Origin: Uliginosibacterium paludis
Lineage (GTDB): Bacteria; Pseudomonadota; Gammaproteobacteria; Burkholderiales; Rhodocyclaceae
Length of the DNA: 64,000 bases
Assembly: GCF_039631355.1 (NCBI RefSeq)
Contig: NZ_JBDIVF010000009.1
Location: forward strand, 62,001-126,000
Direction of reading: 5' to 3'
Shown one piece after another: positions 34,316-43,210 of this stretch. How positions within the stretch are numbered: the stretch's first letter is position 1; each line of letters starts with the position of its first letter. The position numbers and the translations under genes are program-made. Under the pieces are notes generated by a model, which worked only from the letters and a program-made list of their open reading frames with translations, was not told the origin of the DNA and made no database searches.

Positions 34316-35272
34316 TCAGAAGCTGCCGAGATAGCGTTCCGCGTCCAGGGCTGCCATACAACCGGTTGCTGCGGAAGTGATGGCCTGCCGGTAGGCATGA
34401 TCCGCCACGTCTCCGGCGGCAAATACGCCAGGGATGCTGGTCTGGGTCGCATTGCCATCCTGTCCCGACTGAACCTTCAGGTAGCCGGTGTCGTTCATCT
34501 CCAGCTGGCCCTTGAAGATGCCGGTATTCGGCGCATGGCCGATGGCGATGAAAATGCCTTGCAGTGCGATGTCCTTGGATGCGCCGCTCTTGAGATGACG
34601 CACACGGATGCCGGTCGCGCCGCTCTGGTCGCCGAGGACTTCTTCCAGCGTCGAATCGAGTTCGAGCACGATCTTGCCTTCCTTCACGCGCTCCATCAGC
34701 TTGTCGACCATGATGGCTTCGGCGCGGAACTTGTCGCGCCGGTGAATCAGGGTGACCTTGCTGGCGATGTTGGCCAGATACAGGGCTTCCTCGACGGCGG
34801 TATTGCCACCACCGACCACGGCAACTTCCTGGTTGCGGTAGAAGAATCCGTCGCAGGTCGCGCAGGCCGAAACACCCCGTCCGGAGAACTTCTCTTCGGA
34901 GGGCAGGCCCAGGTATTTGGCGGTCGCTCCCGTCGCGATGATCAGCGCGTCACAGGTGTAGGTGCCGGCATCCCCGGTCAGCGTGAAGGGCCGCTCGGTC
35001 AGCTTGGTGGTGTGGATGTGGTCGAAGATGATTTCGGTGTTGAAACGCCGGGCGTGGGCTTCGAAGCGTGCCATCAGTTCAGGGCCCTGTACCCCTTCTG
35101 CGTCGGCCGGCCAGTTGTCGACCTCGGTCGTGGTCATCAGTTGCCCGCCTTGCGCCAGGCCGGTAATGAGTACGGGTTTGAGGTTGGCGCGGGCGGCATA
35201 CACGGCGGCGGTGTATCCGGCGGGGCCGGAGCCCAGGATGATCAACGGATGATGTTGCGTGCTGGAGCTCAT
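34316..35272 (-). CDS. trxB: Thioredoxin reductase
   Basis: 318 residues (E. coli 321). FAD-binding GSGPAGYTAAVYAARA near the N-terminus, redox-active CATCDGFF with the two active-site cysteines, NADPH-binding VGGGNTAVEEALYL, and the final FAD block GVFAAGDVADHAYRQAITSAATG. It passes electrons from NADPH to thioredoxin in the cytoplasm. Start ATG 35272 is preceded by GGAAT. Divergent from the Crp/Fnr-family gene across 224 bases. Confidence 0.97.
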   Translation of the reverse strand: MSSSTQHHPLIILGSGPAGYTAAVYAARANLKPVLITGLAQGGQLMTTTEVDNWPADAEGVQGPELMARFEAHARRFNTEIIFDHIHTTKLTERPFTLTGDAGTYTCDALIIATGATAKYLGLPSEEKFSGRGVSACATCDGFFYRNQEVAVVGGGNTAVEEALYLANIASKVTLIHRRDKFRAEAIMVDKLMERVKEGKIVLELDSTLEEVLGDQSGATGIRVRHLKSGASKDIALQGIFIAIGHAPNTGIFKGQLEMNDTGYLKVQSGQDGNATQTSIPGVFAAGDVADHAYRQAITSAATGCMAALDAERYLGSF

Positions 35273-35411
35273 TTGGGCATTCCTTTTATTGGTGTTCTGG
35301 AGGCTGGCGGATTATAGCCGACCCGGATCCGGCCGCTTCATCGGGGCTGGCTATCGACGCAATGCGGGCGGCCGCTGGATTGTGTTTTGAAGATGAGGCT
35401 CATGCATCAGT

Positions 35412-35440
35412 TTTCAAGCGTGATATGGGTCACATATACT
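35412..35440 (+). promoter_or_regulatory. Promoter of the Crp/Fnr gene with an embedded CRP-type operator
   Basis: The palindrome CGTGA-TATGGG-TCACA (35419-35434) matches the CRP consensus TGTGA-N6-TCACA at nine of ten defined positions. It exactly fills the 17-base spacer between a weak -35 TTTCAA (35412-35417) and a good -10 TATACT (35435-35440). A site between -35 and -10 would normally repress, so negative autoregulation is the likely reading. Confidence 0.6.
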
Positions 35441-35496
35441 CTGGCATGCTTGCCGCTGTCATTGAGTTCATCAGGGCGTGGCGCTTCGGAGAGCAC

Positions 35497-36168
35497 ATGA
35501 CGATCAAACACACGATTTCAGCGACGGCCTTGCGTACCATTCCGATGTTCCAGGGGATCGAGGCCGATCGTCTGGAGCTTATCGCGCGCTGTGCAGGCCT
35601 GCGCCGGGTTTCCCGGGGGACTACTGTCGTTCAGGCAGGAGATCTCATCGACAACGTCTATTTCGTTCTCAATGGCAGTCTGAAGGTCCTCGTCAGCGAT
35701 GAAGACGGCCGGGAAGTCATCCTGACCATGCTCGGGCATGGCGATGTTTTCGGCGAGATGGGCGTGGTCGACACCGAGCCGCGCTCGGCAACCGTTACGG
35801 CGGTGGCTTCCTCTGATCTGATCGTGATCGCCCAGGCGGACTTCCGCAAGATCCTGGCGGACAACTTCGAGATCTGCCTGCGCATCATGTGCAGTCTGGC
35901 GAACAGACTGCGTGCGGCGGATCGCAAGATCGAGAGCCTCGCACTCATGGACGTCTATGGCCGCGTTGCGCGACTCCTGCTCGATATGGCGGAAACGCGG
36001 GACGGGCGCAGCGTGGTGCGGCGCAAGATTTCCAAACAGGACATCGCGAAGATGATCGGCGCCTCGCGCGAGATGGTTTCCCGCGTAATGAAAGACCTGC
36101 AATCCCGCGGCCTGCTTGAGGAAACCGACGAAGGCCTCGTTCTGCGCGACAGCATCGCGAGCCTGTGA
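35497..36168 (+). CDS. Crp/Fnr-family transcriptional regulator
   Basis: 223 residues: a cNMP-binding beta-roll (about 15-125, with GHGDVFGEMGVVDTEPRSATVTA as the phosphate cassette), a dimer helix, and a C-terminal helix-turn-helix (SKQDIAKMIGASREMVSRVMKDLQSRG). The cassette keeps Gly-Glu and Arg-Ser, so cAMP binding is conceivable. No N-terminal cysteine cluster is present, so it is not an oxygen-sensing FNR. Start at 35497 has GGAGAG upstream; the frame is open further back to 35362, but that part covers its promoter. ftsK follows 79 bases downstream. Confidence 0.9.
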   Translation: MTIKHTISATALRTIPMFQGIEADRLELIARCAGLRRVSRGTTVVQAGDLIDNVYFVLNGSLKVLVSDEDGREVILTMLGHGDVFGEMGVVDTEPRSATVTAVASSDLIVIAQADFRKILADNFEICLRIMCSLANRLRAADRKIESLALMDVYGRVARLLLDMAETRDGRSVVRRKISKQDIAKMIGASREMVSRVMKDLQSRGLLEETDEGLVLRDSIASL

Positions 36169-36247
36169 GTCCTGAGTCCGGACGGCAGGAAGGGGCCCGG
36201 GCTCTCGCGTTATAATCGCCGGCACACTTCCCTGCCACGGCCCACTC

Positions 36248-38563
36248 ATGCTGTTTCGAGCTTCAACCCGTCCTCCTTCGCAGCCCCTCCCCGAAAAGAT
36301 CGCAGCGCTCCTGCGTGAAGCGGGCTGGCTGCTGCTGGGCGCGGCCGGCGTTTATCTCGCCATGATCCTCTTCGGCTTCAGCAAGGCGGATCCGGGCTGG
36401 TCGCATGCGGTCGACAGCAACGTCATCCGCAATCCGGGCGGACGCTTCGGTGCCTGGTTTGCCGACATGCTGCTGGACCTTTTCGGCTCGTCGGCCTGGC
36501 TGCTGGTGGCGCTGATGTTCTGGGGACTTTTTCTGGGCGGGCGCCGTTTCCGGGGGCAGCTGGAGTCCGATCGCCGTTCCTTGTTCATCGTACTGACCGG
36601 TTTTGTCATTCTGCTGCTGACGAGCTGCGGGCTGGAGGCCATGCGTTTTCACAGCAGTCATGCCAGCCTTCCCGGTAGTCCGGGGGGCGTGATCGGGCTG
36701 GAGTTCGGTGGTCTCGTCACGCGCTACATGGGTTTTACCGGCGGCACGTTGATGATGCTGGCTTTCTGGCTGGGCGGCCTGAGCCTGTTCTGCGGGTTTT
36801 CATGGGTCGAAGCTGTCGAGAAGGTCGGCTACTGGCTTGAAACGCTCTGGACCGTGGCCGATCGCGGGATCCAGGCCTGGCGGGACAGGAAGGTCGGCAA
36901 GGAAATCGCCGTCAAGCGCGAGGAAAAGGTCAAGCGGGAGCGCAAGAAGCGTGAGGAAGCGCCGCCGGTCGAAATTCACATCGAGCCGGCGATGAAGAGC
37001 GAACCCGTCCGCATCGTCGAGCCGGTCCGGGCCGACAAGGAGCGCCAGGTCGGACTCTTCGGAGATGTGCCTGCGGGAGCAGGCTTGCCGGGTCTCACGC
37101 TGTTGGACGCGCCGAGCAATGACGTGGAGCCGCCCTCCAAGGAGACGCTCGAATATACGTCACGCCTGATCGAGCGGAAGCTTGCCGACTTCGGCGTCGA
37201 GGTGAAGGTGCTGGCCGCATATCCGGGGCCGGTCATCACCCGCTATGAAATCGAGCCGGCGGTGGGCGTCAAGGGTGCGCAGATCATGAACCTCGTCAAG
37301 GATCTGGCGCGTGCGCTGTCCGTGATGAGCATCCGGGTCGTCGAAACCATCCCGGGCAAGGCCTGCATGGGCCTCGAGATCCCGAACGTGAAGCGCCAGA
37401 CCGTCCGTCTGTCAGAGATCATCGGTTCCAAGGTCTATCACGACATGGCTTCGCCGCTGACCGTGGCGCTCGGCAAGGACATCGGCGGCAATCCAATGGT
37501 GGCGGATCTGGCCAAAATGCCGCACTTGCTCGTGGCCGGGACCACCGGCTCAGGCAAGTCGGTGGGCATTAACGCAATGATCCTTTCGCTGCTCTACAAG
37601 GCGGGGGCAGACAAGGTCCGGCTGATCCTGGTCGACCCGAAGATGCTGGAGCTCTCGGTCTACGAAGGCATTCCGCATCTGCTGGCTCCAGTCGTGACCG
37701 ACATGAAGCACGCCGCACACGCACTCAACTGGTGTGTGGGGGAGATGGAACGCCGTTACAAGCTGATGGCCGCATTGGGCGTGCGCAACCTGGCCGGTTT
37801 CAACAAGCAGATCGCGGATGGCATCAAATCCGGAACGCCGATGACCAATCCCTTCTCGCTGACGCCGGAAAATCCCGAGCCGCTCGAACACATGCCGATG
37901 ATCGTGGTGGTGATCGACGAGCTGGCCGACCTGATGATGGTGGTCGGCAAGAAGATCGAAGAGCTGATCGCGCGTCTGGCACAGAAGGCCCGTGCAGCCG
38001 GCATCCACCTGGTGCTGGCCACCCAGCGTCCGTCGGTTGACGTGATCACCGGCCTGATCAAGGCCAATATCCCGACGCGGATGGCGTTCCAGGTCTCGAG
38101 CAAGATCGATTCGCGGACCATTCTGGACCAGATGGGGGCTGAGTCCCTCCTGGGCATGGGCGACATGCTTTATCTCGCCCCGGGTACCGGTTTGCCGACA
38201 CGCGTCCACGGCGCCTTTGTCGATGACAAGGAAGTACACAAGGTGGTGGAGTACCTGAAGTCGACCGGCGAACCCAATTACATCGAAGGCATGCTGACCG
38301 GCGCCTCGGAAGAGGGAAGTGGCGAGTACTCCACCGACGGCATCGGGGACTCCGGCGGGAAGGAGTCCGATGACCTCTATGACAAGGCGGTCGCCATCGT
38401 GCTTCAGACGCGTCGCCCATCCATCTCGCTGGTTCAGCGTCATCTTCGCATCGGCTATAACCGTGCGGCCCGGCTCATCGAACAGATGGAGCAGTCCGGG
38501 CTGGTGTCGGCCGCCAACGCAACCGGTGGCCGGGAAGTCCTGGCACCGCCTCGCGAAGCCTGA
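36248..38563 (+). CDS. ftsK: DNA translocase FtsK
   Basis: Septum-anchored DNA pump that clears the chromosome from the division site and activates XerCD at dif. At 771 residues it is a short-linker FtsK. Four membrane helices lie in the first 190 residues, a charged linker (about 220-290) follows, then the alpha/beta motor (Walker A VAGTTGSGKSVG, Walker B MIVVVIDELADLM) and the DNA-reading gamma domain (DDLYDKAVAIVLQTRRPS onwards). The usual downstream neighbours lolA and rarA follow, a conserved order in proteobacteria. Confidence 0.97.
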   Translation: MLFRASTRPPSQPLPEKIAALLREAGWLLLGAAGVYLAMILFGFSKADPGWSHAVDSNVIRNPGGRFGAWFADMLLDLFGSSAWLLVALMFWGLFLGGRRFRGQLESDRRSLFIVLTGFVILLLTSCGLEAMRFHSSHASLPGSPGGVIGLEFGGLVTRYMGFTGGTLMMLAFWLGGLSLFCGFSWVEAVEKVGYWLETLWTVADRGIQAWRDRKVGKEIAVKREEKVKRERKKREEAPPVEIHIEPAMKSEPVRIVEPVRADKERQVGLFGDVPAGAGLPGLTLLDAPSNDVEPPSKETLEYTSRLIERKLADFGVEVKVLAAYPGPVITRYEIEPAVGVKGAQIMNLVKDLARALSVMSIRVVETIPGKACMGLEIPNVKRQTVRLSEIIGSKVYHDMASPLTVALGKDIGGNPMVADLAKMPHLLVAGTTGSGKSVGINAMILSLLYKAGADKVRLILVDPKMLELSVYEGIPHLLAPVVTDMKHAAHALNWCVGEMERRYKLMAALGVRNLAGFNKQIADGIKSGTPMTNPFSLTPENPEPLEHMPMIVVVIDELADLMMVVGKKIEELIARLAQKARAAGIHLVLATQRPSVDVITGLIKANIPTRMAFQVSSKIDSRTILDQMGAESLLGMGDMLYLAPGTGLPTRVHGAFVDDKEVHKVVEYLKSTGEPNYIEGMLTGASEEGSGEYSTDGIGDSGGKESDDLYDKAVAIVLQTRRPSISLVQRHLRIGYNRAARLIEQMEQSGLVSAANATGGREVLAPPREA

Positions 38564-38621
38564 GCCTGTTTGCCGACGCTGCGACGCCGGCTGTTCCTTT
38601 CACCGATATCGAGCCGAATCC

Positions 38622-39233
38622 ATGAAAAAAATGCTTTTCTCCGTGCTGGCACTCGGCGTTTCCGGCTTTTCACATGCCGGCGCGATCGACCAGCTCAACC
38701 AGTTTCTGGATGCGACGAAAACCGCGAGCGCCAGCTTCAGCCAGAAAGTCATCTCCAAGACGGGCAAGCCAGGTCAGTCGGCCTCCGGCACCATGAGTTT
38801 CCTGCGTCCCGGCAAGTTCCGCTGGGAGTACACCAAGCCCTACAGCCAGCTGATCGTTGGGGATGGTGCGAAACTCTGGAGCTACGACAAGGAGCTCAAT
38901 CAGGTGGTCATCAAACCGATGAGCGCCGCGCTGGGCGCCACGCCGGCCGCGCTTCTGGCGGGCAGCAATGACCTGAAAAAGAACTTCACCCTGAAAGAGG
39001 ACGGCAGCGCTGACGGACTGGAGTGGGTCGAAGCCTTGCCGAAGAGCAACGAGGCGGGCTTCGAGCGTGTCCGGATCGGTCTGAAGGACAACCTGCCGCA
39101 GGCCATGGAAGTGCACGACAACTTCGGTCAGACCACGCTTCTGCAGTTCTCGGGCTTCGTGCGCAACCCTGCACTGGCAACTGGCAGCTTCAGTTTCACG
39201 CCTCCCAAGGGCGCGGACGTCGTTGGCGAGTAA
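38622..39233 (+). CDS. lolA: Periplasmic lipoprotein carrier LolA
   Basis: 203 residues with a clear signal peptide (MKKMLFSVLALGVSGFSHAG; cleavage after about residue 19-20). LolA takes lipoproteins from LolCDE in the inner membrane to LolB. The motif ASASFSQKVISKTGKPGQSASGTMSFLRPGKFRWEY-type region (roughly residues 34-72) is typical of LolA. The start at ATG 38622 is fixed by the signal peptide. It lies between ftsK and rarA, as in most proteobacteria. Confidence 0.93.
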   Translation: MKKMLFSVLALGVSGFSHAGAIDQLNQFLDATKTASASFSQKVISKTGKPGQSASGTMSFLRPGKFRWEYTKPYSQLIVGDGAKLWSYDKELNQVVIKPMSAALGATPAALLAGSNDLKKNFTLKEDGSADGLEWVEALPKSNEAGFERVRIGLKDNLPQAMEVHDNFGQTTLLQFSGFVRNPALATGSFSFTPPKGADVVGE

Positions 39234-39243
39234 TTCCAGCGGC

Positions 39244-40548
39244 ATGCCGGATCTTTTTACCCGCGAACCCGCTGCGCCGCTGGCTGAGCTGCTCAGACCC
39301 AAGACGCTGGATGAAGTCATCGGGCAGTCCCACCTTCTCGGTGAGGGCAAGCCCCTGAGGCTGGCCTTTCGCTCCGGCAAGCCGCACTCCATGATCCTTT
39401 GGGGGCCGCCGGGGGTGGGCAAGACCACGATCGCCCGCCTCACTGCCCAGGCTTTCGGCTGCGAGTTCATCGCGCTCTCGGCCGTTTTTTCCGGGGTCAA
39501 GGACATTCGTGCCGCGATGGAGCAGGCCCAGCAGAATCTGGATCGCGGCCTGCACACCATCCTTTTTGTCGATGAGATCCATCGCTTCAACAAGAGTCAG
39601 CAGGACGCGCTGCTGCCCTATGCCGAGTCCGGCCTGGTGACCTTCATCGGTGCGACCACCGAAAACCCCTCTTTCGAGGTCAATTCGGCGCTGCTTTCCC
39701 GTGCGCAGGTCTATGTGCTGAAGTCGCTCAGCGAAGCGGAGCTGCGCCAGCTGCTGACGCGGGCCCGTCAGCATGCGCTCGGACATCTGGAGTTTGAAGA
39801 CAAGGCCGTTGATACCATCATCGGCTATGCAGACGGGGATGCGAGGCGCTTCCTGAATCTGCTCGAGCAGTGCAGCACTGCCGCAGGCGCTGCAGGCGTG
39901 GCGCACATTGACGCTGCTTTCATCGAGAATGCGCTGACGCTCAACAGCCGTCGTTTCGACAAGGGCGGTGACAATTTCTACGACCAGATTTCAGCCCTGC
40001 ACAAGTCGGTCCGAGGATCGAATCCGGATGCCGCGCTTTACTGGCTGTGCCGGATGCTTGATGGCGGCGCCGATCCGCGGTACCTCGCTCGTCGCATCGT
40101 CCGCATGGCGTGGGAAGACATCGGGCTAGCGGATCCGCGCGCCATGCAGATTGCCAATGATGCGGCACTGACCTTCGAGCGTCTGGGCTCTCCGGAGGGA
40201 GAGCTGGCGCTGGGTCAGGCGGTGATTTATCTCGCGATTGCGGCCAAGAGCAATGCTGGCTACATGGCCTACAACGCGGCACGGAGCTTCGTGAAGCAGG
40301 ATGGCAGCCGCGAAGTGCCGGTGCATCTGCGCAATGCGCCGACCCGCCTCATGAAGGAACTGGGCTACGGGCACGACTACCGTTATGCCCATGACGAACC
40401 GCACGCCTATGCCGCAGGCGAAACCTATCTGCCGGAAGGTGTTCCGGAGCCGGGCTGGTATCAGCCCGTTCCACGCGGACTGGAACAGAAGATCGCCGAC
40501 AAGCTGGCCTTTCTGCGGAAACTGGACGAGGAAGCCGGCAAGGCCTGA
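39244..40548 (+). CDS. rarA: RarA (MgsA) AAA+ replication-associated recombination protein
   Basis: 434 residues from ATG 39244. AAA+ clamp-loader-like ATPase acting at stalled replication forks. Walker A WGPPGVGKTT, Walker B FVDEIHRFNKSQQDALL, sensor 1 GATTENPSFEVNSALLSRA, and the family C-terminus VPVHLRNAPTRLMKELGYG. A TTG at 39223 would add seven residues and overlap lolA by 11 bases; the ATG matches the usual start (PDLFTREPAAPLAELLRP). It is the last gene of ftsK-lolA-rarA. Confidence 0.95.
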   Translation: MPDLFTREPAAPLAELLRPKTLDEVIGQSHLLGEGKPLRLAFRSGKPHSMILWGPPGVGKTTIARLTAQAFGCEFIALSAVFSGVKDIRAAMEQAQQNLDRGLHTILFVDEIHRFNKSQQDALLPYAESGLVTFIGATTENPSFEVNSALLSRAQVYVLKSLSEAELRQLLTRARQHALGHLEFEDKAVDTIIGYADGDARRFLNLLEQCSTAAGAAGVAHIDAAFIENALTLNSRRFDKGGDNFYDQISALHKSVRGSNPDAALYWLCRMLDGGADPRYLARRIVRMAWEDIGLADPRAMQIANDAALTFERLGSPEGELALGQAVIYLAIAAKSNAGYMAYNAARSFVKQDGSREVPVHLRNAPTRLMKELGYGHDYRYAHDEPHAYAAGETYLPEGVPEPGWYQPVPRGLEQKIADKLAFLRKLDEEAGKA

Positions 40549-40562
40549 TGAGCCGCCGGGTG

Positions 40563-40597
40563 CCCGCAGTCATCGGGCAGGGCCCGGTGACTGCGGG
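40563..40597. other. Nested perfect hairpin between converging rarA and a small gene
   Basis: CCCGCAGTCA (40563-40572) pairs perfectly with TGACTGCGGG (40588-40597), and inside it CGGGC pairs with GCCCG, giving a 15-bp interrupted helix. No T run follows. It is likely a transcript-end structure for both strands. Confidence 0.55.
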
Positions 40598-40665
40598 GAT
40601 GGGCGGTGAAGCCCGCTAGCTCGCTTGCCTGAAAGGGCGGGATCGCCGGAAACGGGCTTCCGGAA

Positions 40666-40929
40666 TCACTGCGCGAGCGGGTGCGCAGAACGGAACTGCG
40701 CGTACACGTGAAGCACGTGCTCTGCTTCGTCCAGAGCGCCACGCGACATGGCGTCGGATACGAAATCACTGAAACAGCTGCAGATCAACTCGACGCCCTC
40801 GTCGCTCTGCACGAGGCCGCACGCAATCGGGGCCGCAATTTCCTCGGGCAGATGTTCGTGTTCTGCAAAAAGCCCGACTTCTTCTGGCGTCAGGTCACAG
40901 TAATCGAGGCAGTCCTGCATCGTCAGCAT
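40666..40929 (-). CDS. Small conserved hypothetical protein
   Basis: 87 residues, acidic and predicted helical (MLTMQDCLDYCDLTPEEVGLFAEHEHLPEEIAA pattern over residues 1-33). It has no signal peptide or membrane segment. The N-terminal TMQDCLDYCDLTPEEV resembles a short uncharacterised family seen in betaproteobacteria, as I remember it. The start is supported by a near-perfect ribosome-binding site (AAAGGAGGCACAAGG) seven bases before ATG 40929. It stands alone between rarA and serS, on the opposite strand. Function unknown. Confidence 0.75.
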   Translation of the reverse strand: MLTMQDCLDYCDLTPEEVGLFAEHEHLPEEIAAPIACGLVQSDEGVELICSCFSDFVSDAMSRGALDEAEHVLHVYAQFRSAHPLAQ

Positions 40930-41179
40930 CCTTGTGCCTCCTTTTCTGGTCAGGCCCCGGGCCGGGCCTTACTCAAAGCTAGAGCAGCACAGAGTGATCG
41001 CCAGTTGTCATTGGCTATGCGCTGTCCGATGTGCGATTGCACGCTGCAATGGTCCGCGGAGAAGCTTGCGTCGAGAGGATTTCATCCTGCGTCGGGCGGA
41101 AAACTTTGCGCTGCACAAGAGGCATACCCCCGGCGTCGTGTAAACTGCTCGACTTCCAAAAACAAGATGTTCCTCTGTC

Positions 41180-42463
41180 ATGCTCGATATCCAGCTTCTT
41201 CGTACCCAGCTCGATTCAGTTGCCCAGCGTCTGGCTACGCGCAAATTCGTTCTCGACGTCGCCGCCTTCCAGTCCATGGAAGATGAGCGCAAGGGGCTTC
41301 AGACCCGCACCCAGGAGCTGCAATCGAAGCGCAACAGCCTGTCCAAGCAGATCGGCATGTTGAAGGGCAAGGGCGAAGACGCTTCTGCCGTGATGGCCGA
41401 AGTCGGCGGGCTGGGCGAAGAGCTGAAAACCTGCGAGGAGCAGCTGGCTGCCCTGCAGGCCCGGCTCAATGACTTTCTCGCACGCATTCCCAATCTGCCG
41501 GATGAGTCGGTGCCGGTCGGCAAGGATGAAACCGCGAATGTGGAAGTGCGTCGCTGGGGGAGCCCGCGCAGCTTCGAATTTGCGGTCAAGGACCATGCCG
41601 ATGTGGGAGAGCCGCTGGGGATGGATTTCGACACCGGTGCGAAGCTGGCCGGTGCGCGTTTTTCATTCCTCAAGGGGGGCATGGCGCGCCTGCATCGCGC
41701 CATTGCGCAGCTGATGCTCGATACCCAGACCGGCGAGCACGGCTATACCGAATGCTATACGCCCTACATCGTGAATCCGGACGTGCTGTTCGGGACGGGG
41801 CAGTTGCCCAAGTTTGCCGAGGACATGTTCCGCGTCGAGCGGGGCGGTGAAGACGGCCAGACCCAATATCTGATTTCAACCTCTGAAATTTCCCTGACCA
41901 ACATGGTCAAGGACACGATCCTCAAGACCGAAGACCTGCCGCTCAAGCTGACCGCCCATACACCGTGCTTCCGCTCGGAAGCAGGCAGCTACGGTCGGGA
42001 CACCAAGGGCATGATCCGTCAGCATCAGTTCGACAAGGTGGAGATGGTGCGCATTACCCGGCCGGAAGACAGCTCCGCGGCACTGGAGGAAATGGTTGGT
42101 AATGCCGAGGCGGTGCTGCAGAAGCTGGGCTTGCCTTATCGCGTCGTCGCCTTGTGCACCGGTGATATGGGCTTCTCCGCCGCAAAAACCTACGACCTTG
42201 AAGTCTGGTTGCCCGCACAGAACACCTATCGCGAAATTTCGTCGGTTTCCAACTGTGGCGCCTTCCAGGCGCGTCGCATGCAGGCCCGTTACAAGAACGA
42301 GGCCGGCAAGAACGATCTGGTGCACACCCTCAATGGGTCCGGGCTGGCCGTCGGGCGGACACTCGTGGCGATTCTGGAAAACTACCAGCAGGCAGATGGC
42401 TCGGTCGTTGTGCCGGAGGCACTGCGTCCCTACATGGGCGGGCTGGAAGTACTGAAGCCCTGA
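41180..42463 (+). CDS. serS: Seryl-tRNA synthetase
   Basis: 427 residues (E. coli 430). Class II synthetase charging tRNA-Ser. The N-terminal coiled-coil tRNA-binding arm covers about residues 30-105; the catalytic core has motif 2 (PCFRSEAGSYGRDTKGMIRQHQF) and motif 3 (NGSGLAVGRTLVAILENYQ). Start ATG 41180 (MLDIQLLRT) is the standard one. A terminator directly follows. The 250-base gap upstream holds its promoter, which I could not resolve. Confidence 0.98.
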   Translation: MLDIQLLRTQLDSVAQRLATRKFVLDVAAFQSMEDERKGLQTRTQELQSKRNSLSKQIGMLKGKGEDASAVMAEVGGLGEELKTCEEQLAALQARLNDFLARIPNLPDESVPVGKDETANVEVRRWGSPRSFEFAVKDHADVGEPLGMDFDTGAKLAGARFSFLKGGMARLHRAIAQLMLDTQTGEHGYTECYTPYIVNPDVLFGTGQLPKFAEDMFRVERGGEDGQTQYLISTSEISLTNMVKDTILKTEDLPLKLTAHTPCFRSEAGSYGRDTKGMIRQHQFDKVEMVRITRPEDSSAALEEMVGNAEAVLQKLGLPYRVVALCTGDMGFSAAKTYDLEVWLPAQNTYREISSVSNCGAFQARRMQARYKNEAGKNDLVHTLNGSGLAVGRTLVAILENYQQADGSVVVPEALRPYMGGLEVLKP

Positions 42464-42481
42464 GCTTCGCGGCAGATCGAC

Positions 42482-42507
42482 AAAAAGGCTCATCCGGGAG
42501 CCTTTTT
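42482..42507. terminator. Bidirectional terminator between serS and lrgB
   Basis: AAAAAGGCTC, a 6-base loop, GAGCCTTTTT: a symmetric stem with T runs on both strands, serving serS (+) and lrgAB (-). Confidence 0.9.
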
Positions 42508-42523
42508 CAGTTGTGCACGCAGT

Positions 42524-43210
42524 TCAGAGCCAGGCAGACAGCCACGGCGCCAGCAGCACCATCAGGATCCCGGCGATGATCATCGTTAGGCTGGAAATGA
42601 CACCTTCTTCGGTGTCGCGGCGATGCGCGGTAGCCGTGCCGACCGCGTGCGCGCCGGCTCCGAACAGCGCGCCACGCGCGAGTGCGCTTCTGACCGGCAA
42701 CCAGCTCAGCAGCCACTCGCCAAGCACCATGCCGGCCAAGCCGGTAATCACGACGAATACCGCTGCAAGCTCGGCCTGTCCGCCCATTTGTGGCGCAGCG
42801 GCAATCGCGAACGGTGTGCTGATCGAACGGACCGACAGACTGCGCTCAAGCGACTCCGGCAGGCCAAACAGCCTGGACAGAACGACCGTGCTGACGACTG
42901 CCACGGTCATTCCCACGACGACCCCCGCAATCAGCGGCATGAAATGACGCCGGATCACCGCCCGGTACTCGTGGATCGGCACGGCGAACGCAACCGTTGC
43001 CGGGCCGAGCATGGCAGAGAGCCAGTGACTCTGGGCGTTGTATGACGCGTAGGAAACGTGCGCAGCCAGGAGAATCACGATCAGCAGGACCGGCACGGCT
43101 ATGAGCGGAGAAAGCAGCGTGTGCGGAACGCGCTTGTGCAGACTGCGGGACGCGACATAGAGCACGATGGTCAGTGCCAGCCAGAAAAGGCCTTGGGGCA
43201 GATGAATCAC
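42524..43210 (-). CDS. lrgB: LrgB/YohK family inner membrane protein
   Basis: 228 residues, about seven membrane helices; the LrgB signature is visible in HWLSAMLGPATVAFAVPIHEY and RSISTPFAIAAAPQMGGQAELAAVFVVITGLAG. Paired with lrgA, whose stop it overlaps by ATGA. LrgAB/CidAB were described as holin/antiholin-like; later work in several species links them to pyruvate or glycolate transport. With pflB in the same genome region a pyruvate-related role is possible, but nothing here shows it. Confidence 0.9.
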   Translation of the reverse strand: MIHLPQGLFWLALTIVLYVASRSLHKRVPHTLLSPLIAVPVLLIVILLAAHVSYASYNAQSHWLSAMLGPATVAFAVPIHEYRAVIRRHFMPLIAGVVVGMTVAVVSTVVLSRLFGLPESLERSLSVRSISTPFAIAAAPQMGGQAELAAVFVVITGLAGMVLGEWLLSWLPVRSALARGALFGAGAHAVGTATAHRRDTEEGVISSLTMIIAGILMVLLAPWLSAWL

